Below, piece after piece: positions 36,604-49,322 of a DNA stretch of 64,000 nt; the stretch's first letter is position 1, and every line of letters begins with the position of its first letter. The translations under genes and the position numbers were made by a program. The stretch lies in assembly GCA_030549775.1 (NCBI GenBank), contig CM060173.1, positions 63,802,367-63,866,366 on the forward strand. Reading direction: 5' to 3'. The notes beneath the pieces are model-generated. The model saw nothing but the letters and a program-made list of their open reading frames with translations. It was not told where the DNA came from and did no database searches. The stretch comes from Tamarix chinensis (taxonomy: Eukaryota; Streptophyta; Magnoliopsida; Caryophyllales; Tamaricaceae).

Positions 36604-37749
36604 TTAGGGTTCCTTTTATTGTAGTTTCTTAGGAAAAAAAGAGGAGACTTGAATTTTAGAAAGGGTTGAAGATCGTTTGATTACCTATTTGTTCTTTGAA
36701 CTCAATTTTTCCTGGAAATCTTTCTCTAAAATTTTTCCAATGTCATGAATATGTTTTAAATAGGTTGTTTTCAATTTTTTCAAAACTTCTAAACCTATTT
36801 AGCCTATTTTATATTTTTTTAATGGATTCATGAGGGAAGAAGGCATGAGGAGTCACTTACATGCCCTCTACTCATTTGTCCTCTTCTTCCCTATTGTCTC
36901 TCTCTTTTACAAGATTCCTAAGCAAATTTTATGTGCTTGCAACCTCTATAGATATGCTGGGCTTCTATTCTTGTCCATTTATTTTATCATACCTTTCTTA
37001 TGTTCGAAATTTCTAAGGCTCGTTGCCTAGAACCCTATAGTTTTACCAAACTAGCTCAAGGTAGAAAATATTAGCATTGAAACTTCAAAAACCTACACTC
37101 TGAATCTTTAATTCATACTAGGGTTAGGAGTCTCGATTGATACACTACATCACCATTATCCTTTTAGTAGATCCCTTAATAATTTGGACATAAAGTCCTT
37201 ATTTCTTTTCTCTTCTCCCTAACCTCCAAGCTGCCCTATTTTCTTCACAGTTACCTTACCATTTTCCTTTTCCTTATGATTTTACCTTGATTGGGTCTTC
37301 CTCTTCTAATCCTCTTCCTAACTCCTTCTTGTTTCAATTTTAAGCTATATAGAGTTAGATTGGGGAAAAGAGTAATGGTTGAATTTCACCCTAAAATACT
37401 CTTTGTTTCCATTTTGAGGGCTGGGTTTCTCTCAGAATTCCAATTCTTGGTTTCTAATTTCATTTAATCTTCTTTACATGATTTTAGAAACATTTTCATT
37501 AATTTTAATTAATTTATTTTGAAAGGTATTCCAGTGTAGGAAAAGAATTTAAGGTTTTGAGGAGTTATGGTCTTTATGCATTGCTCAACTTTTAAGTTAA
37601 ACCATCATCTTCCTTTATTATGGTAGCAATAGTATGGGTAAGTGAAATATAAGTGTTATAAGTCTATAGTATATTGGATATTAAAAATGACAATATGCCT
37701 ACATTAGCAAATAGGGAATAAACAAATAAGTTAGTGTTTGTAGACTACT

Positions 37750-38160
37750 TTTTCCCAAACTAATCAATTGGTCACTAAAACCGATCAACTAGTCTAGTAG
37801 ACCGATCGACTAGTGGGACTATGACTTCGGGGCTTTTGGTCTGGGATTTAAACCCATCAACTAGTTCAACCAAACTGGTCGACTGGTTCCTAGAACATTT
37901 TATTGGTTGGCTCAATCGATCTACTAGTTTGTTTGCAAATCTAAAAGCCTTAGCCTCGAGTTAGACCCATCAACCGGTATGGCCAAACCGATAGATTGGT
38001 TATCAAAAAATTCAACTGGTCAAGCTAAACAATCTACTGGATAGCTACCACTGGGAGGTTAGTAGTGACCTAACTGATTAACTGGTCCATGAAACGAGTC
38101 GACTAGTTAGCGAGAGACCCATTAACTATTTTTGAAACCGATCAACTAGTCTCAGCTAGT
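37750..38160. repeat. Field of CGATCGACTAGT-like palindromic motifs in LTR G
   Basis: About fifteen imperfect copies of CCGATCRACTAGT, CCGATCGACTAGTG and related AACTGGTCGACTGG words are spaced 15-40 bp. Their cores are self-complementary. A smaller group lies at 31600-31690 near the start of the same LTR, next to the LINE insertion point. Confidence 0.8.
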
Positions 38161-39129
38161 TTTATTTTTCTCACATATTTTCCTCCCGAATTTAATATCT
38201 GAATTTTCTTATGCTTGGATAATGATCTAGTAGGCTAATAGCTTTGGAAATTATCTAAATTAATGAATTTAAATAACGTATTGAAGGTAATAAAAATAAA
38301 TCATTCAATGCTTGGTTTTAGTGTAGCCTTTGGCCTTCATTATGCACGTAATATGAACAAATGATCACATGGATAAAATGGGCTCTCCTTAGGGTTAGTA
38401 TTAGTTTAAAATGATGGAAGATAGATCTCCAATGACTTAGACCATAGCCCTAAACTAAGGAACCCATAAGTAAAATAGCTTAGCAAAGATAAAAGAAAAT
38501 AATATAATCATATAGGATGGCTTGAGTTTATCTTACCTATGATTAAAAATTTTCACTAGGCTAATGAAATAAATAAATAAATATTTTTAATTTAGGATTG
38601 GACTATAGTTGACCTAAAATTGGACCATCACTTTTGGCCTTAGGTAATTGATTGGAACATCCTTAAATAAATGGGTAAGTCTACTTTTGAATAATGAACT
38701 ATAACCTTAACCTTGGCATGAGCCAAATCTGAATTGTGAATAAGAGAATAAATGGAAATTCAAAGGTTGTCCTATATCATTATTAAAATTTTCACCCTAA
38801 ATAATGGGAACACTAGTTGATATGAGAACCCTATATGGGTGTGTTGAATGAAAAAGGTGTTTATGTTGGTATGATATTATTATGTTATCCTTTATGTGAT
38901 TTGAATTTCCCAAACTAATAAGGCACTAATCACTTAAAGTGGAACAAGCAATGTGAAAGGTTTGGATTATTTGATCATCAATTAGCTACCGAGGGTTAAC
39001 CTGTCTTCAGGTGCTTTTTTGCCTTCGGGCAGGATCTTAGTTGATCTCGAGATCCTCATTGATTTCGATGCCTTTTCTACTCTATACATTGATGATGTAC
39101 TATAGGGTATCGATACTAAAGGATCTGGT

Positions 39130-39350
39130 CACCACAAGATGGATAGGAACCTTAACTTATGTTCATTTGGTTTCCTAGGCATAAGCTAGGACTTTGGTCC
39201 ATTGTTATGTTGGCAGGAGCCTAAACTTATGTTTGTTTGGTTTCCTTGGCATGAGATAGGACTTTGGTCCATTTTTACTTTAGTAGGAGCCCGAAATTAT
39301 GTTCATTTTGTTTCCTTGGCATGAATCAAGACTTTATGTCCACTATTTAG
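39130..39350. repeat. Tandem triplicate, about 80-bp unit, in LTR G
   Basis: Three copies of a unit contain AGGAGCCTAAACTTATGTT, YTTTGGTTTCCTTGGCATGA and TAGGACTTTGGTCCATT. The first and third are more diverged. No coding capacity. Confidence 0.7.
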
Positions 39351-40564
39351 ATGGCTTCCATGGTATTGAGAGAACATGGGGAATAATCCCACATTGCTCA
39401 AGAAATTGAAGTAAATTAAGTATATAATCACTTAATGCATAAGGTTTTGGCAAAGAAACTTCATTTTACCTAAAGTAAGATGTTGACTAGAATGAGGTTT
39501 AAAGACGAAGTAATTGGCCAGGTATGGTTACATGATTATGGTTACTTAATATGGTATCCACCTTTCATTTTGAATACTTGAGAGCTTACATATTGTTTAA
39601 GCTATGAATAAGTGGTATATCTTATGCTTTTCTACTAGAAAATTGATGCTAATCATATGCCCTCTAAGATTTCTATTATGGTATAGGCCTAAAATCTAGA
39701 ATGATCCATGAGTTAGCACATGCCAAATTATTATTATGCTCATGATTCATCCATGGTTTGTTGTTGTACATAAATTTCCACTTTCTCATCACCATGCTAA
39801 TTACACTTTGCCTACTATCGAATGGATAATTTAAGCATTTCATGGTCCATAAGTAGATAGTATGCATGTTAAAAAGGTACATACCCTATTGTTTTGATAT
39901 GACTATAACTATGCATGATTTATATGATTCACTCATATCTTGTGTGACTCATGTGATTAAATGTAAAAGACATCATAGGAAAGTCACATGCACATTTCGG
40001 TAAGTTGTGCCATGAGTACATTGTATGGAGCTTACCTGCACTAGGGATTACATGACTATAGTATATTGGTTTACTCAGTGTGTATGTATACTAATGGGGT
40101 TATTCTTGTAATCCCCTACTCAATCCCATAAGCAGGAGGTTGGTTGCAAGTACTCTTAGGGATGACCATTAAGTAGCCCATCATCCTCTCAGAACCTTGA
40201 GGTTGTTGAGAATAGGTTTTCCTAGAGAATTCTTGTGTTCCATGAGTAACCACAGTATGCTATCGATGAGTTTAATTTACTTCAATTAAGCAAAATTATC
40301 TTCCTTATGTGTATCTTCTATGGATTTGGGCATATGTAGCCAGGGGTTGTAAACAAGGATTTTCTTTTTTGCACACTCTAGTTTTCCATGTGTTTTGATT
40401 GGTTAGATACTTAGCCATGTTTCTAGTATAAGGTAGGTGGCGAGACACTTATCTTATGTTAGATATGGTGATAGCACCTCATCTTTCATAAGTTGGTTTT
40501 GTATTTCTACTTCCGCAACATTTTCAAACAAAATTTTTTGTTAGTGAAAAATGGGGGTATTACA

Positions 40565-43440
40565 TCTTGACCATGTGTAGACTATAGAAATATAATAAGA
40601 AGAGGGGTAAATAGGATATGAGATATGAGATCATCTCATTATCCATGGAATTGATAAAAGTTATACTAGGTGGATATGGCATAGAGAACCACTTCTTAAT
40701 GAGCCTAGTGTGGTTGACCACGATGACGTTAAAGTTGCAGATGATTTTGTTTACATGGAGGACTTGACCAAAATTGTTGAAGAATATTTGAGAGACCTTC
40801 CAAAAATGTTTGAAAAATATGTTAATGACTTATAGATACCTTTATATAATGGTTGTACTAAATTTGCAAAATTATCCACCATATTACAACTATACAATTT
40901 GAAGGCAGGTAATGGATGGAGTAATAAAAGCTTCACTTCTCTTGTTCAACTCTTGAAATAGATTCTTTTAAAGGACAATGTGCTTCTTCCCCATACTTAT
41001 GAAGCTAAGAAGATTCTATGCTCTATGGGATTATAAAAAAATTCATGTCTTTCTTAACAATTGTATTTTGTATCGTAATGAATATGCATCATTAGATAGT
41101 TGTCCTCGATGTCGAATGTCACGATACTAGAGGGATAAGGTTCCTAAAAAGGTATTGTGGTACTTTCCAATTATACCATGATACTGATGCATGCTTCATA
41201 ATAAGGAAAATGTAGAGAACCATATATGGTATGTGAAAGGAGGGATTTTTTATGACAAGCTTAGACATTTGACAAATTCTTTTTGATGGAAAATGATTGA
41301 TTATATATACCCAAATTTTGGCAGTGAAGCTATAAACCTGCCAGTTCCACTCTATTCAAACAAAATGAGACCTCTTAATGGAAATACCAACTATAGTTTA
41401 TGTACCCTTATTATAGTGATCTACAATCCTCCCCCATCATCATGTGTGAAGAGAAAATGGATGATGTTATCCTTACTTATATCAAGTCCAAATCAGCCAG
41501 ATAATAATATTGATGTTTATTTGGCTCCTCTTATTGAGGATTGAAAGTACATGTGGGATCAAAGAATTGAGGTAGGTGATGTATGGAGTCAAGAGTCTTT
41601 TAACTTGAGAGTGATGTTATTTTGTAATATAAATAATTTTCCTACTTATGATAATCATTTTGATTTTAGTGTACATAGATATTATATATGTCCTATTTTT
41701 TAAGATAACACAAACTTTCTCCAACTACTAAAGAGTAGGAAGACTACTTATTTTAGATATCGTAGATTCTTGCATACAAATCATCATTATCGTAAGGAAA
41801 TAAAAGCTTTTAAAAAAAAGTTGAAGAAGAAAAATCTCAAAATCCTCTTATGGGATTTCAATTATTTAACAATGTAAAAGGCTTGAATGTGTCTTTCAGA
41901 AGAAAAAAAATAAGAAATCAGTTCCTTCAAGCGAGTGGAAGAAGCGTTCAATCTTCTTTGACCTTCCATATTAGAAGAAGTTCCATGTACTTCATTGTCT
42001 TGATGTGATGCATATCAGGAGAAATGTATCTGATTATCTAATTGGCAAGCTTCTAAATGTGCCAAAAAAATCCAAAGTATGGTGTCAATAGTCAGATGGG
42101 ATTGTTTGACATGGGTGTAAGAACATAATTAAATCCGCATAAGGTAGGAAATATAACTTTTTTACTTCTTATATGTTATACTCTTTCCAAAAAAAAAGAG
42201 AGAGAAGATTTCTTTCTATGAGTGTTAATAGGAAGTGAAGGTTCCTAAAAGATATTCATCAAACATCAATAAACTTGTTTTGATGAAAGATTTGAAGTTA
42301 GTAGGTATAAAATCCTATGATCATCATATTATCATTCAATACTTGTTGTTGATTGCTATACATTCTATCTTACCAAATTGGGTTTGAAGTGTTATCACTA
42401 GATTTTTTTCCTTTTCAAGGAACTATGCAGTAATTTTATTGACCCTAAAAGGTTGGATAAATTGAAGAGTGAGATTGTGACTATATTATGTCAGCTTGAG
42501 ATGCATTTTCCTTCATCATTCTTTATAATTAGGATTCATTTAACAGATCACTTCATTAGGGAGGTTAGATTATGTGGGTCAGATTATTTGTATTAGATGT
42601 ATATATTTGAAAGGTATAGGAAATTCTTAAAAGGATATATGAGGAATCCGAGAAACCATGAAGGTTGCATTTCTGAGAGTTATCTAGTGGAAGAGGAGAC
42701 ATAAATTGGTTGTGAGCTTTTACCCAATATTAGTATGATAAGCCTTCCTAAACCATAACATTCAGATATACAAGAAAAAGGGAAAGGGTACAAAGAATTT
42801 TGTATGGTCATCATTGATAAGAAAAAAATATTTTTGCAAACTGGGATTTGTATTATGGACAATCAAAATGGGATTTGTACTAAGGAATCTGGATTTACAA
42901 GGGTAGATCTTTCAAGGCATAGTCATAATCAAGAACTATTTATATTATCCTCACAAGTAAAACATGTATTTTATGTTATTGATATAGTTGATAAACGGTG
43001 GTCCATTATATTCAATGGGAAAAAAAGGGAAGATGAAATACAAGGGGGAATGTGTTGACTACTCACTTACCTTTCTTATCCAACCATGATGACTTTACTA
43101 ATGATCTCTATGCACAATATGATCATGAAGAAGGGTTCTATGTACTTGAATCAAAGTTTGTGTATAAAAAGGGTACACGCCATATATTAAAATCCTAATT
43201 AGGCTGGAAGTCATGGATGGCCAAAACCATGTGTATGCAACTAATTTTACCATTATGTCTACACCTCTAGATATTTATAGGGATGTGATCACCCTCAACC
43301 AATGGAGGCAGTTTTGTTTACGGAGGACTTCAAAGGAATATGAAGTATATATGAATATATTATTATTATCTTTATAATATAACTAGAGTTTACTTAGGTT
43401 ACAATTCAAACTAACATCATCTATGTACTTTGTTTGTGAT
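40565..43440 (+). pseudogene. CACTA TNP2 transposase core with DUF4218 and DUF4216
   Basis: TNP2-type proteins cut and move CACTA elements. Blocks appear in order: YTRWIWHREP (end of the N-terminal domain, about 40660); NGCTKFAKLSTILQLYNLK then GWSNKSFTSLVQLL (40850-40955); SCPRCRM (41100); LPVPLYSNKMRPLNGNTNYS, then IVIYNPPPSSCVKRKWMMLS, then NNIDVYLAPLIED (41338-41544). A DUF4218-like stretch KSYDHHIIIQYLLLIAIHSI (near 42315) follows, then a DUF4216-like stretch HVFYVIDIVDKRWSIIF (42963-43016). The usual 'DGFNPFG' is SNKMRPLNG here, so the expected acidic residue is gone. Many stops and frameshifts. LTR G interrupts it upstream and the copia element downstream. Confidence 0.75.
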
Positions 43441-43818
43441 ATGCGAAAAGCACTAAAAACAAAGCCGATGCAGAGAAAAACATTTACTCTCACAAGACAA
43501 GGTGTAGTGGTAACAAGACAGCTAAAGAAGCCTAGTATGAAAATAAGTATTTTTATGATCTAATATTTTTGCTAAATATTTTTACTTGATGTCATTCTTT
43601 TATGATCTAATATTGTTACTAAGTATTTTTAATTGATGCAATAGGAGAAACAGCTGATGGAGGAAGCAAGGCTAACCTAGACCCCATATGTACTCCCAAG
43701 TGAGCTGATTTTTGGATATAGGCTAGGGCAAAGAATGGATATTCTACTAATGAACTAACTCAACAGATGGTTGAGAAAAGTGTAAGGCATACAACATTTC
43801 TCTTTACTTGTTTAATAT
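43441..43818 (+). pseudogene. CACTA gene 3' part up to the copia insertion point
   Basis: Short open runs such as LMEEARLT and SELIFGYRLGQRMDILL are compatible with the C-terminal region of TNP2-type genes, split by an intron-like AT stretch (about 43545-43645). The copia element enters at 43818/43819. AATAT at 43814-43818 is the left copy of the target-site duplication. Assignment rests mainly on position between the TNP2 core and the C-terminal block at 49723. Confidence 0.45.
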
Positions 43819-44526
43819 TGTGAGCTTGTGACTCGTATTTGGTGTGTAGAATAGCTTGGATTGGTGTGTGAAGTGTTTCGGAGAAATTTGAAGTAGAACT
43901 ATGAGCTATTCAGGAAAGATGTCAATATTTTACATTGAAGAAATTAGAATTTGGAAATTTTCTAAACATAAAAGTTGTATATCTTTATGTTAGCTTTCCA
44001 ACGCATCAAGAATTAGCTAAATCGGAGGTCAGATGAAGAAGTTGTGACTGAAATACTAAAGATTGTCAAAGCTGGAAATAAACACGGGGGGGCCGTGTGT
44101 TGGAAACACGATCCGTGTTTTTCCATCAGGAAAATATGTTCTGTTTTTCGGGAGAGGCCGAGAGATAAAAAATAAACACGGGGGTACCATGTTTATTAAC
44201 ACGGTCCGTGTTTTTTGGGTTTTTCGCTCTGCCTCGGTTTTCGCTAATGACAGTTTCGTATAGTATAAATACCATGCGATTAGAACCCTAATCGAAGAGC
44301 GAACACCGTCTTCTTCTCCTATTGAGTTCTATTGTAATTCCTTGATGAATTGAGTGATTTCAGTGAGAATTTCTTTAATTCTTTGTAATTACAATTACTT
44401 CACATCAATAAGACCATTAGTTTCCCCAATCTGTGTTCTTGAGTGTTCTTCTCTTCTCAATTTTTGTGTGTTCTAATTAATTCTAATTAGATATTATTTT
44501 TTTCGAATTGGTAACGATCCACAACA
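43819..44526 (+). repeat. Copia 5' LTR (708 bp)
   Basis: It begins TGTGAGCTTGTGACTC and ends ACGATCCACAACA. The second LTR at 48615-49322 has the same length and is about 95 percent identical by eye, most differences being transitions. The U3-like part has paired AAACACGG and CCGTGTTT words (44080-44215), including the palindrome AACACGGTCCGTGTT near 44199. Confidence 0.95.
44264..44271 (+). promoter_or_regulatory. TATA box of the copia LTR
   Basis: TATAAATA lies about 265 bp before the LTR end and is preserved in the second LTR at 49060-49067. It follows a GC-rich, CACGG-containing U3 segment, the usual layout of a plant LTR promoter. Confidence 0.7.
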
Positions 44527-44529
44527 AAT

Positions 44530-44541
44530 TGGTATCAGAGC
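44530..44541 (+). other. Copia primer-binding site (tRNA-Met)
   Basis: TGGTATCAGAGC, complementary to the 3' end of initiator tRNA-Met, stands three bases after the 5' LTR. The same site recurs after the second LTR at 49326-49337. Confidence 0.93.
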
Positions 44542-44559
44542 GTTTGGTTTGTATTCGGG

Positions 44560-47500
44560 ATGTCTACAAGATTTGATATAGAGAATTTTGATTGATCTGT
44601 GAACTTCGGCTTATGGAAGTTGAAGATGAAGGCGATCCTGATTCAGAATGGATTGGAGAAGGCGTTACTCGGGATATCAAAGAAGCCCAATTCGATGACA
44701 GATGAGAAATTCGAGGAGATAGATCAAAAGGCCCTTTCCACCATATAATTGTGTTTGTCAAATGAGGTCTTGTGTGAGGTGGCTAAAGAAACAATGGCGG
44801 CATCCTTATAGCTTAAGCCGGAGTCTCTGTACATGACGAAGTCGGTGACGAATAATCTGTTACTGAAGAGCAAGTTGCATGAGTTAAAATTAGGTAAGGG
44901 ACAATTCATTAAATCTCATCTTGATGAATTTGACTCTATAATTATGGATCTGAGGAATATAGATGTTAAATTGGAGGATGAAGATCTTGCTATTACATTG
45001 TTGTGTTCTTTGCCTGCTGATTACAAACATTTTCGTGAGACCATACTGTATGGGAAGGATGATGAGTTGGTTCTTGATGATGTCAAGACTGCCTTGCTAC
45101 AATGGGAATTGATTGAGAATCAGTTGAATGGAGGTGGTTCTAGTGACTCACATAGTGAGGGACTTATAGATAGGGGCAGAACTCAGAAACGGGGTTCTGG
45201 TGATAAGAAGAAGAAGTATAGGTTGAATTCGAGGAATAATAGATCCAAGAATGTCATGTGCTATGGATGTCACAAGAAGGGTCATATCAAGAAGTTTTGT
45301 CCTAATAGGATATCTGGAGATAAATCTGGTGAATCATCTAGCACAAAGGATGATACTGCTATAGCTCAATATGATAGTGATGGTGGTGTGTTGACTGTCA
45401 CTGATAATCAGACCAAGATTATGGACAGGTGGATCTTGGACTCTGGATGCTCTTACCATATTTGTCCCAACAGGAACTGGTTCCAGACTTACGAGATGAC
45501 TCGAGGTGGAGTAGTTCTGATGGGTAATGATGCTGCATGCAAAGTTGCTGGGATTGGGACAGTGAAGGTGAAGATGCATGATGGTGTGGTCAGAACACTG
45601 TCTAATGTTCTACATGTCCCTAAGATGACCAAGAACTTGATTTCATTGAGTTCTTTGGATTGTAATGGATATCGTTGTGTGATCGAGGATAGCACGATGA
45701 GGATTACTAGAGGGGCTCTTGTTGCAATGAAAGGCAAGAGGATCGGGACACTGTATGAGCTTATTGGTTCCACTGTTGAGGGAGCAGCTGCGGTAACATC
45801 ATCGAGTATGTCTGACTCGGATGTTACTAGACTTTGGCATATGCGACTTGGAAATATGAATGTCAAAGGCTTGACTGAACTCTCCAAGAGAGGGTTGTTG
45901 GATGGAAAGAGTACAGGTACTATGGATTTCTGTGAGCATTGTGTGTTTGGCAAGTAGAAGCGGGTTAGTTTTTCAAAGGCTACACATAGTACAAAGGGGC
46001 CTCTGGATTATGTTCACTCTAGTTTGTGGGGTCCTGCAAGGGTTGTTTCCAAGGGTGGTCGTGATAACTACTGACATTTATTGATGACTTTTCTAGGAAG
46101 GTATGGACTTATTTTATTAAAAATAAGAATGATGTCTTTGAAGTTTTCAAGCATTGGAAGACTTTATTAGAGAAGCAAACTGGGAGACAAGTGAAGTGTC
46201 TCAGGACAGATAATGACCTTGAGTTTGTGGAACGTAGTTTCACTGAATACTGTGAGGACCATGGTATTGCTAGGCATTGTACTTGTGTTGGAAGACCACA
46301 ACAAAATGGGGTTGCTGAGAGGATGAATAGAACCCTTTTAGAGAAGGCTCGATGTATGTTGTCACAAGCTGGATTAGGCAAGGAGTTTTGGGTTGAGGTA
46401 GTTCACATGGCGGCATTCCTGGTGAATAAGTCACCCAATTATTCCATTGATTTGAAGACACATGAGGAGGTATGGTCTGGCAAACCAGCTGATTATTCTG
46501 ATTTGCATATTTTTGGATGTCCTGCCTATGCTTATGTGAATGATGGGAAGCTCGAGCCTAGAGCCAAGAAGTGTACCTTTCTTGGCTATACATCCGGCGT
46601 GAAGGGTTACAAATTATGGGATCCAGCCGCATACAATTTTCTGACTAGCAGGGATGTTACCTTCAATGAGTCCGTATTCCTCCAAAAGACTAAGTCTTCT
46701 TCTGATAGATTATCTGAAGAGGTGGAGCAGAAGAATCTGCATGGTGTTACGGATAAGGTGGAGGTAGAGGTTGATTTGGATCATTCAGAATCTTCTAATA
46801 TGAGACCCACTATTCCTGAAGTGGGTGGATCCAGGCAGCAGGTGGAGCAAAGAGGCATTGCTCCTGGTAGACCACGGAGGGTTGTGAAGCCTCCTGTGAG
46901 GTATGGCTTTGAGGAGTTAGCAGGTTATGCTTTGGCTAGTACTGAGACTGTAGTTGATGTACAGGAGCCAGTGTCATACTCAGATGCCATTGTTAGTGCT
47001 GATTTTGATCAGTGGTGTGCTGCTATGGAGGAGGAGATGCAATCTTTATGGAAAAATCAGACATGGGAACTCGTGAAGGCACCCAAGAAGAAGAAAATAG
47101 TTGACTGCAAGTGGGTGTACAAGTTCAAGCAGGGAATTCCAGGTGTTGAGGGACCGAGGTACAAGGCTCGTTTAGTTTCACGTGGGTTTACTCAAATAAC
47201 AGGTGTAGACTATAATGAGGTATTTTCCCCTATTGTCAGGCATATTTCTATTCGTATTTTGCTTGCGCTTGTGGCTATACAGGATATGGAGTTAGAGCAA
47301 TTGGATGTTAAAACAGCTTTTCTGCATGGTGAGCTCGAGGAGATCTATATGCGCCAACCAGATGGCTTTGTTGTTGAAGGCAAGCAGGATCATGTGTGCT
47401 TATTGAAGAAGTCACTATATGGTCTAAAGTAGTCCCCTAGACAATGGTACAAGAGGTTTGATCAGTTTATGATTGAGTATGGGTTCTCTAGGAGTGAGTA

Positions 47501-48527
47501 CGATGGATGTGTATACTTGAAGCACGTTGGTGATGGTTCTCTGGTGTATCTTTTGTTGTATGTCGATGACATGCTTGTTGCAGCAAAAGATCTGACTGAA
47601 GTTAATAAGGTTAAAATAATGCTGAAGACTGAGTTTGAGATGAAGGATATGGGAGCTGCGAAGAAGATCCTTGGCATGGAGATCATTCGAGACCGCAGAC
47701 AGAAGCGTATTTACTTGTCACAAGAGAAATATGTGAACAAGGTGTTGGAGAGGTTTCATATTATTGATGCCAAGCCGGTTAGTACTCCCTTGGCTGCTCA
47801 CTTCAAATTTTCTGCTTTAGATTGCCCCAAATCTAAAGATGAGGAGGAGTTTATGGCCATAGTTCCCTACTCTAATGCTGTGGGATGCATGATGTACGCT
47901 ATGGTTTGTACCAGGCCAGATATTGCTTAAGCTGTGAGTGTTGTGAGCAGATATATGGCGAATCCTGAGAAGGCTCACTGGCAAGCAGTGAAGTGGATTC
48001 TGAGGTACTTGAAGGGTACTGCATCATCTTGTTTGGAGTATGGGAGCTCAACTGATGCGTTGACTGGGTTTGTTGACTCTGATTATGGTGGAGATCTTGA
48101 TAATAGGAGATCCACTAGAGGTTATGTGTTTTGTCTTGGTGGTTCGGCAATTAGCTGGAGGTCATCTTTGCAAGATGTGACTGCGTTGTCCACTACTGAG
48201 GCTAAGTATATGGCTATGACGGAAGCTTTTCAAGAAGCTTCGTGGCTTGGTGGTTTCGTTCGTGAGCTTGGATTTGGTCATGGTACTCCCGTTGTTCGTA
48301 GTGATAGCCAGAGTGCTATTTGTTTGGCAAAGAATCAGAATTCTTTCCATCGTCGGACGAAGCACATTGATATCAGGTACCACTTCATCCGAGGTACTAT
48401 TGTTGTAGGCAAGGTTGTGTTAGAGAAGGTGTCTACTGCTGAGAATTCAGCGGATATGCTAACGAAGCCATTGACGGTGAGCAAGTTCGAGCATTGCTCG
48501 GACTTGGTTGGTGTTTGTGTACCATGA
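44560..48527 (+). pseudogene. Copia gag-pol polyprotein, broken by six stops and one frameshift
   Basis: Start ATG at 44560 (MSTRFDIENFD). Gag runs to about 45300 and ends in a CCHC knuckle, CYGCHKKGHIKKFC (45259-45300). Protease has WILDSGCSYH. Integrase has LWHMRLGNMN with CEHCVFGK, CLRTDN and PQQNGVAERMNR. RT has VDYNEVFSP, LDVKTAFLHGELEE and YVDDMLVA. RNase H has STTEAKYMAM, RSDSQSAICL and TKHIDIRYHFIR. In-frame stops are TGA 44593, TAA 44746, TAG 44809, TAG 45955, TAG 47430 and TAA 47928. A one-base frameshift lies near 46070. The second integrase zinc His is Asn and the first catalytic Asp region reads SSLWGP. Natural end TGA at 48525. Confidence 0.95.
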
Positions 48528-48600
48528 GGGCCTTTTGGGGCCCAGGGGTTTTTACAGATGGTCTTTTGTGTTCCTGGTGCTAGCTACTTTAAATACGTCT

Positions 48601-48614
48601 TCAAGGTGGAGAAT
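48601..48614 (+). other. Copia polypurine tract
   Basis: AAGGTGGAGAA directly before the second LTR is the usual plus-strand primer form in Tork elements. It marks 48615 as the LTR start. Confidence 0.75.
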
Positions 48615-49322
48615 TGTGAGCTTGTGACTCATATTTGGTGTGTAGAATAGCTTGGATTGGTGTGTGAAGTGTTTCGAAGAAATTTGAAGTAGAACTATGA
48701 GCTGTTTTGGAAAGATGTGAGTATTTTACATTGAAGAAATTAGAATTTGGAAATGTTCTGAACATGAAAGTTGTAGATCTTTCTGTTAGATTTCCAACGC
48801 ATCAAGAATCAGCTAAATCGGAGGTCAGATGAAGAAGTTGTGGCTGAAATACTAAAGATTATCAAAGCTGAAAATAAACACGGGGGGCCCGTGTGTTGGA
48901 AACACGATCCATGTTTTTCCATCAGGAAAATATGTCCTGTTTTTTGGGAGAGGCCGAGAGATAGAAAATAAACACGGGGGTACCGTTTTTATTAACACGG
49001 TGCGTGTTTTTTGGGTTTTTCGCTCCGCCTCGGTTTTTGCTAATGACAGTTTCGTACAGTATAAATACCATGCGATTAGAACCCTAATCGAAGAGCGAAC
49101 GCCGTCTTCTTCTCCTATTGAGTTCTATTGTAATTCCTTGATGAATTGAGTGATTTCAGTGAGAATTTCTTTGATTCTTTGTAATCACAATTACTTCACA
49201 TCAATAAGACCATCTGTTTCCCCAATCTGTGTTCTTGAGTGTTCTTCTCTTCTCAATTCTTGTGTGTTCTAATTGATTCTAATTAGATCTTATTTTTTCC
49301 GAATTGGTAACGATCCACAACA
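48615..49322 (+). repeat. Copia second (middle) full LTR (708 bp)
   Basis: A full-length match to 43819-44526. Unusually, it is followed not by host DNA but by PBS and gag start, so it serves both as 3' LTR of the first unit and 5' LTR of a second, shortened unit. Confidence 0.95.

Larger units (their letters stand above)
31695..36674 (-). mobile_element. Nearly complete L1-type LINE, minus strand, 4.98 kb
   Basis: It is flanked by an exact 13-bp target-site duplication, GTTTGATTACCTA, at 31682-31694 and 36675-36687, within LTR G. The 3' end carries a poly-A tail, seen as a T-run right after the left duplication, interrupted by a short A-run. The minus strand then reads in order: short 5' leader, ORF1 (36603-35079), and ORF2 with endonuclease, reverse transcriptase and zf-RVT-type C-terminus (35140-32004). 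The length is close to a full element. Internal stops and frameshifts make it defective. Confidence 0.92.
31441..40564 (+). mobile_element. Solo LTR G (plus strand, about 4.1 kb, TSD TCTTG) carrying a LINE
   Basis: It starts TGTAATACCTCAC at 31441, ends ATGGGGGTATTACA at 40564, and is flanked by perfect TCTTG copies at 31436-31440 and 40565-40569. The LINE at 31695-36674 splits it; without that insertion the LTR is about 4.13 kb. It holds a palindromic motif field (37750-38160), a header-like ACTAATCACTTAAAGTGGAA (38925), a tandem triplicate (39130-39350), and the TTTACTCAGTGTGTATGTAT segment late in the LTR (40071) found also in the other LTRs. No gag-pol is present. Confidence 0.9.

Noticed and set aside
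45334..48383. Minus-strand open frames opposite the copia polyprotein
   Set aside because: Shadows of the plus-strand gag-pol reading frame.
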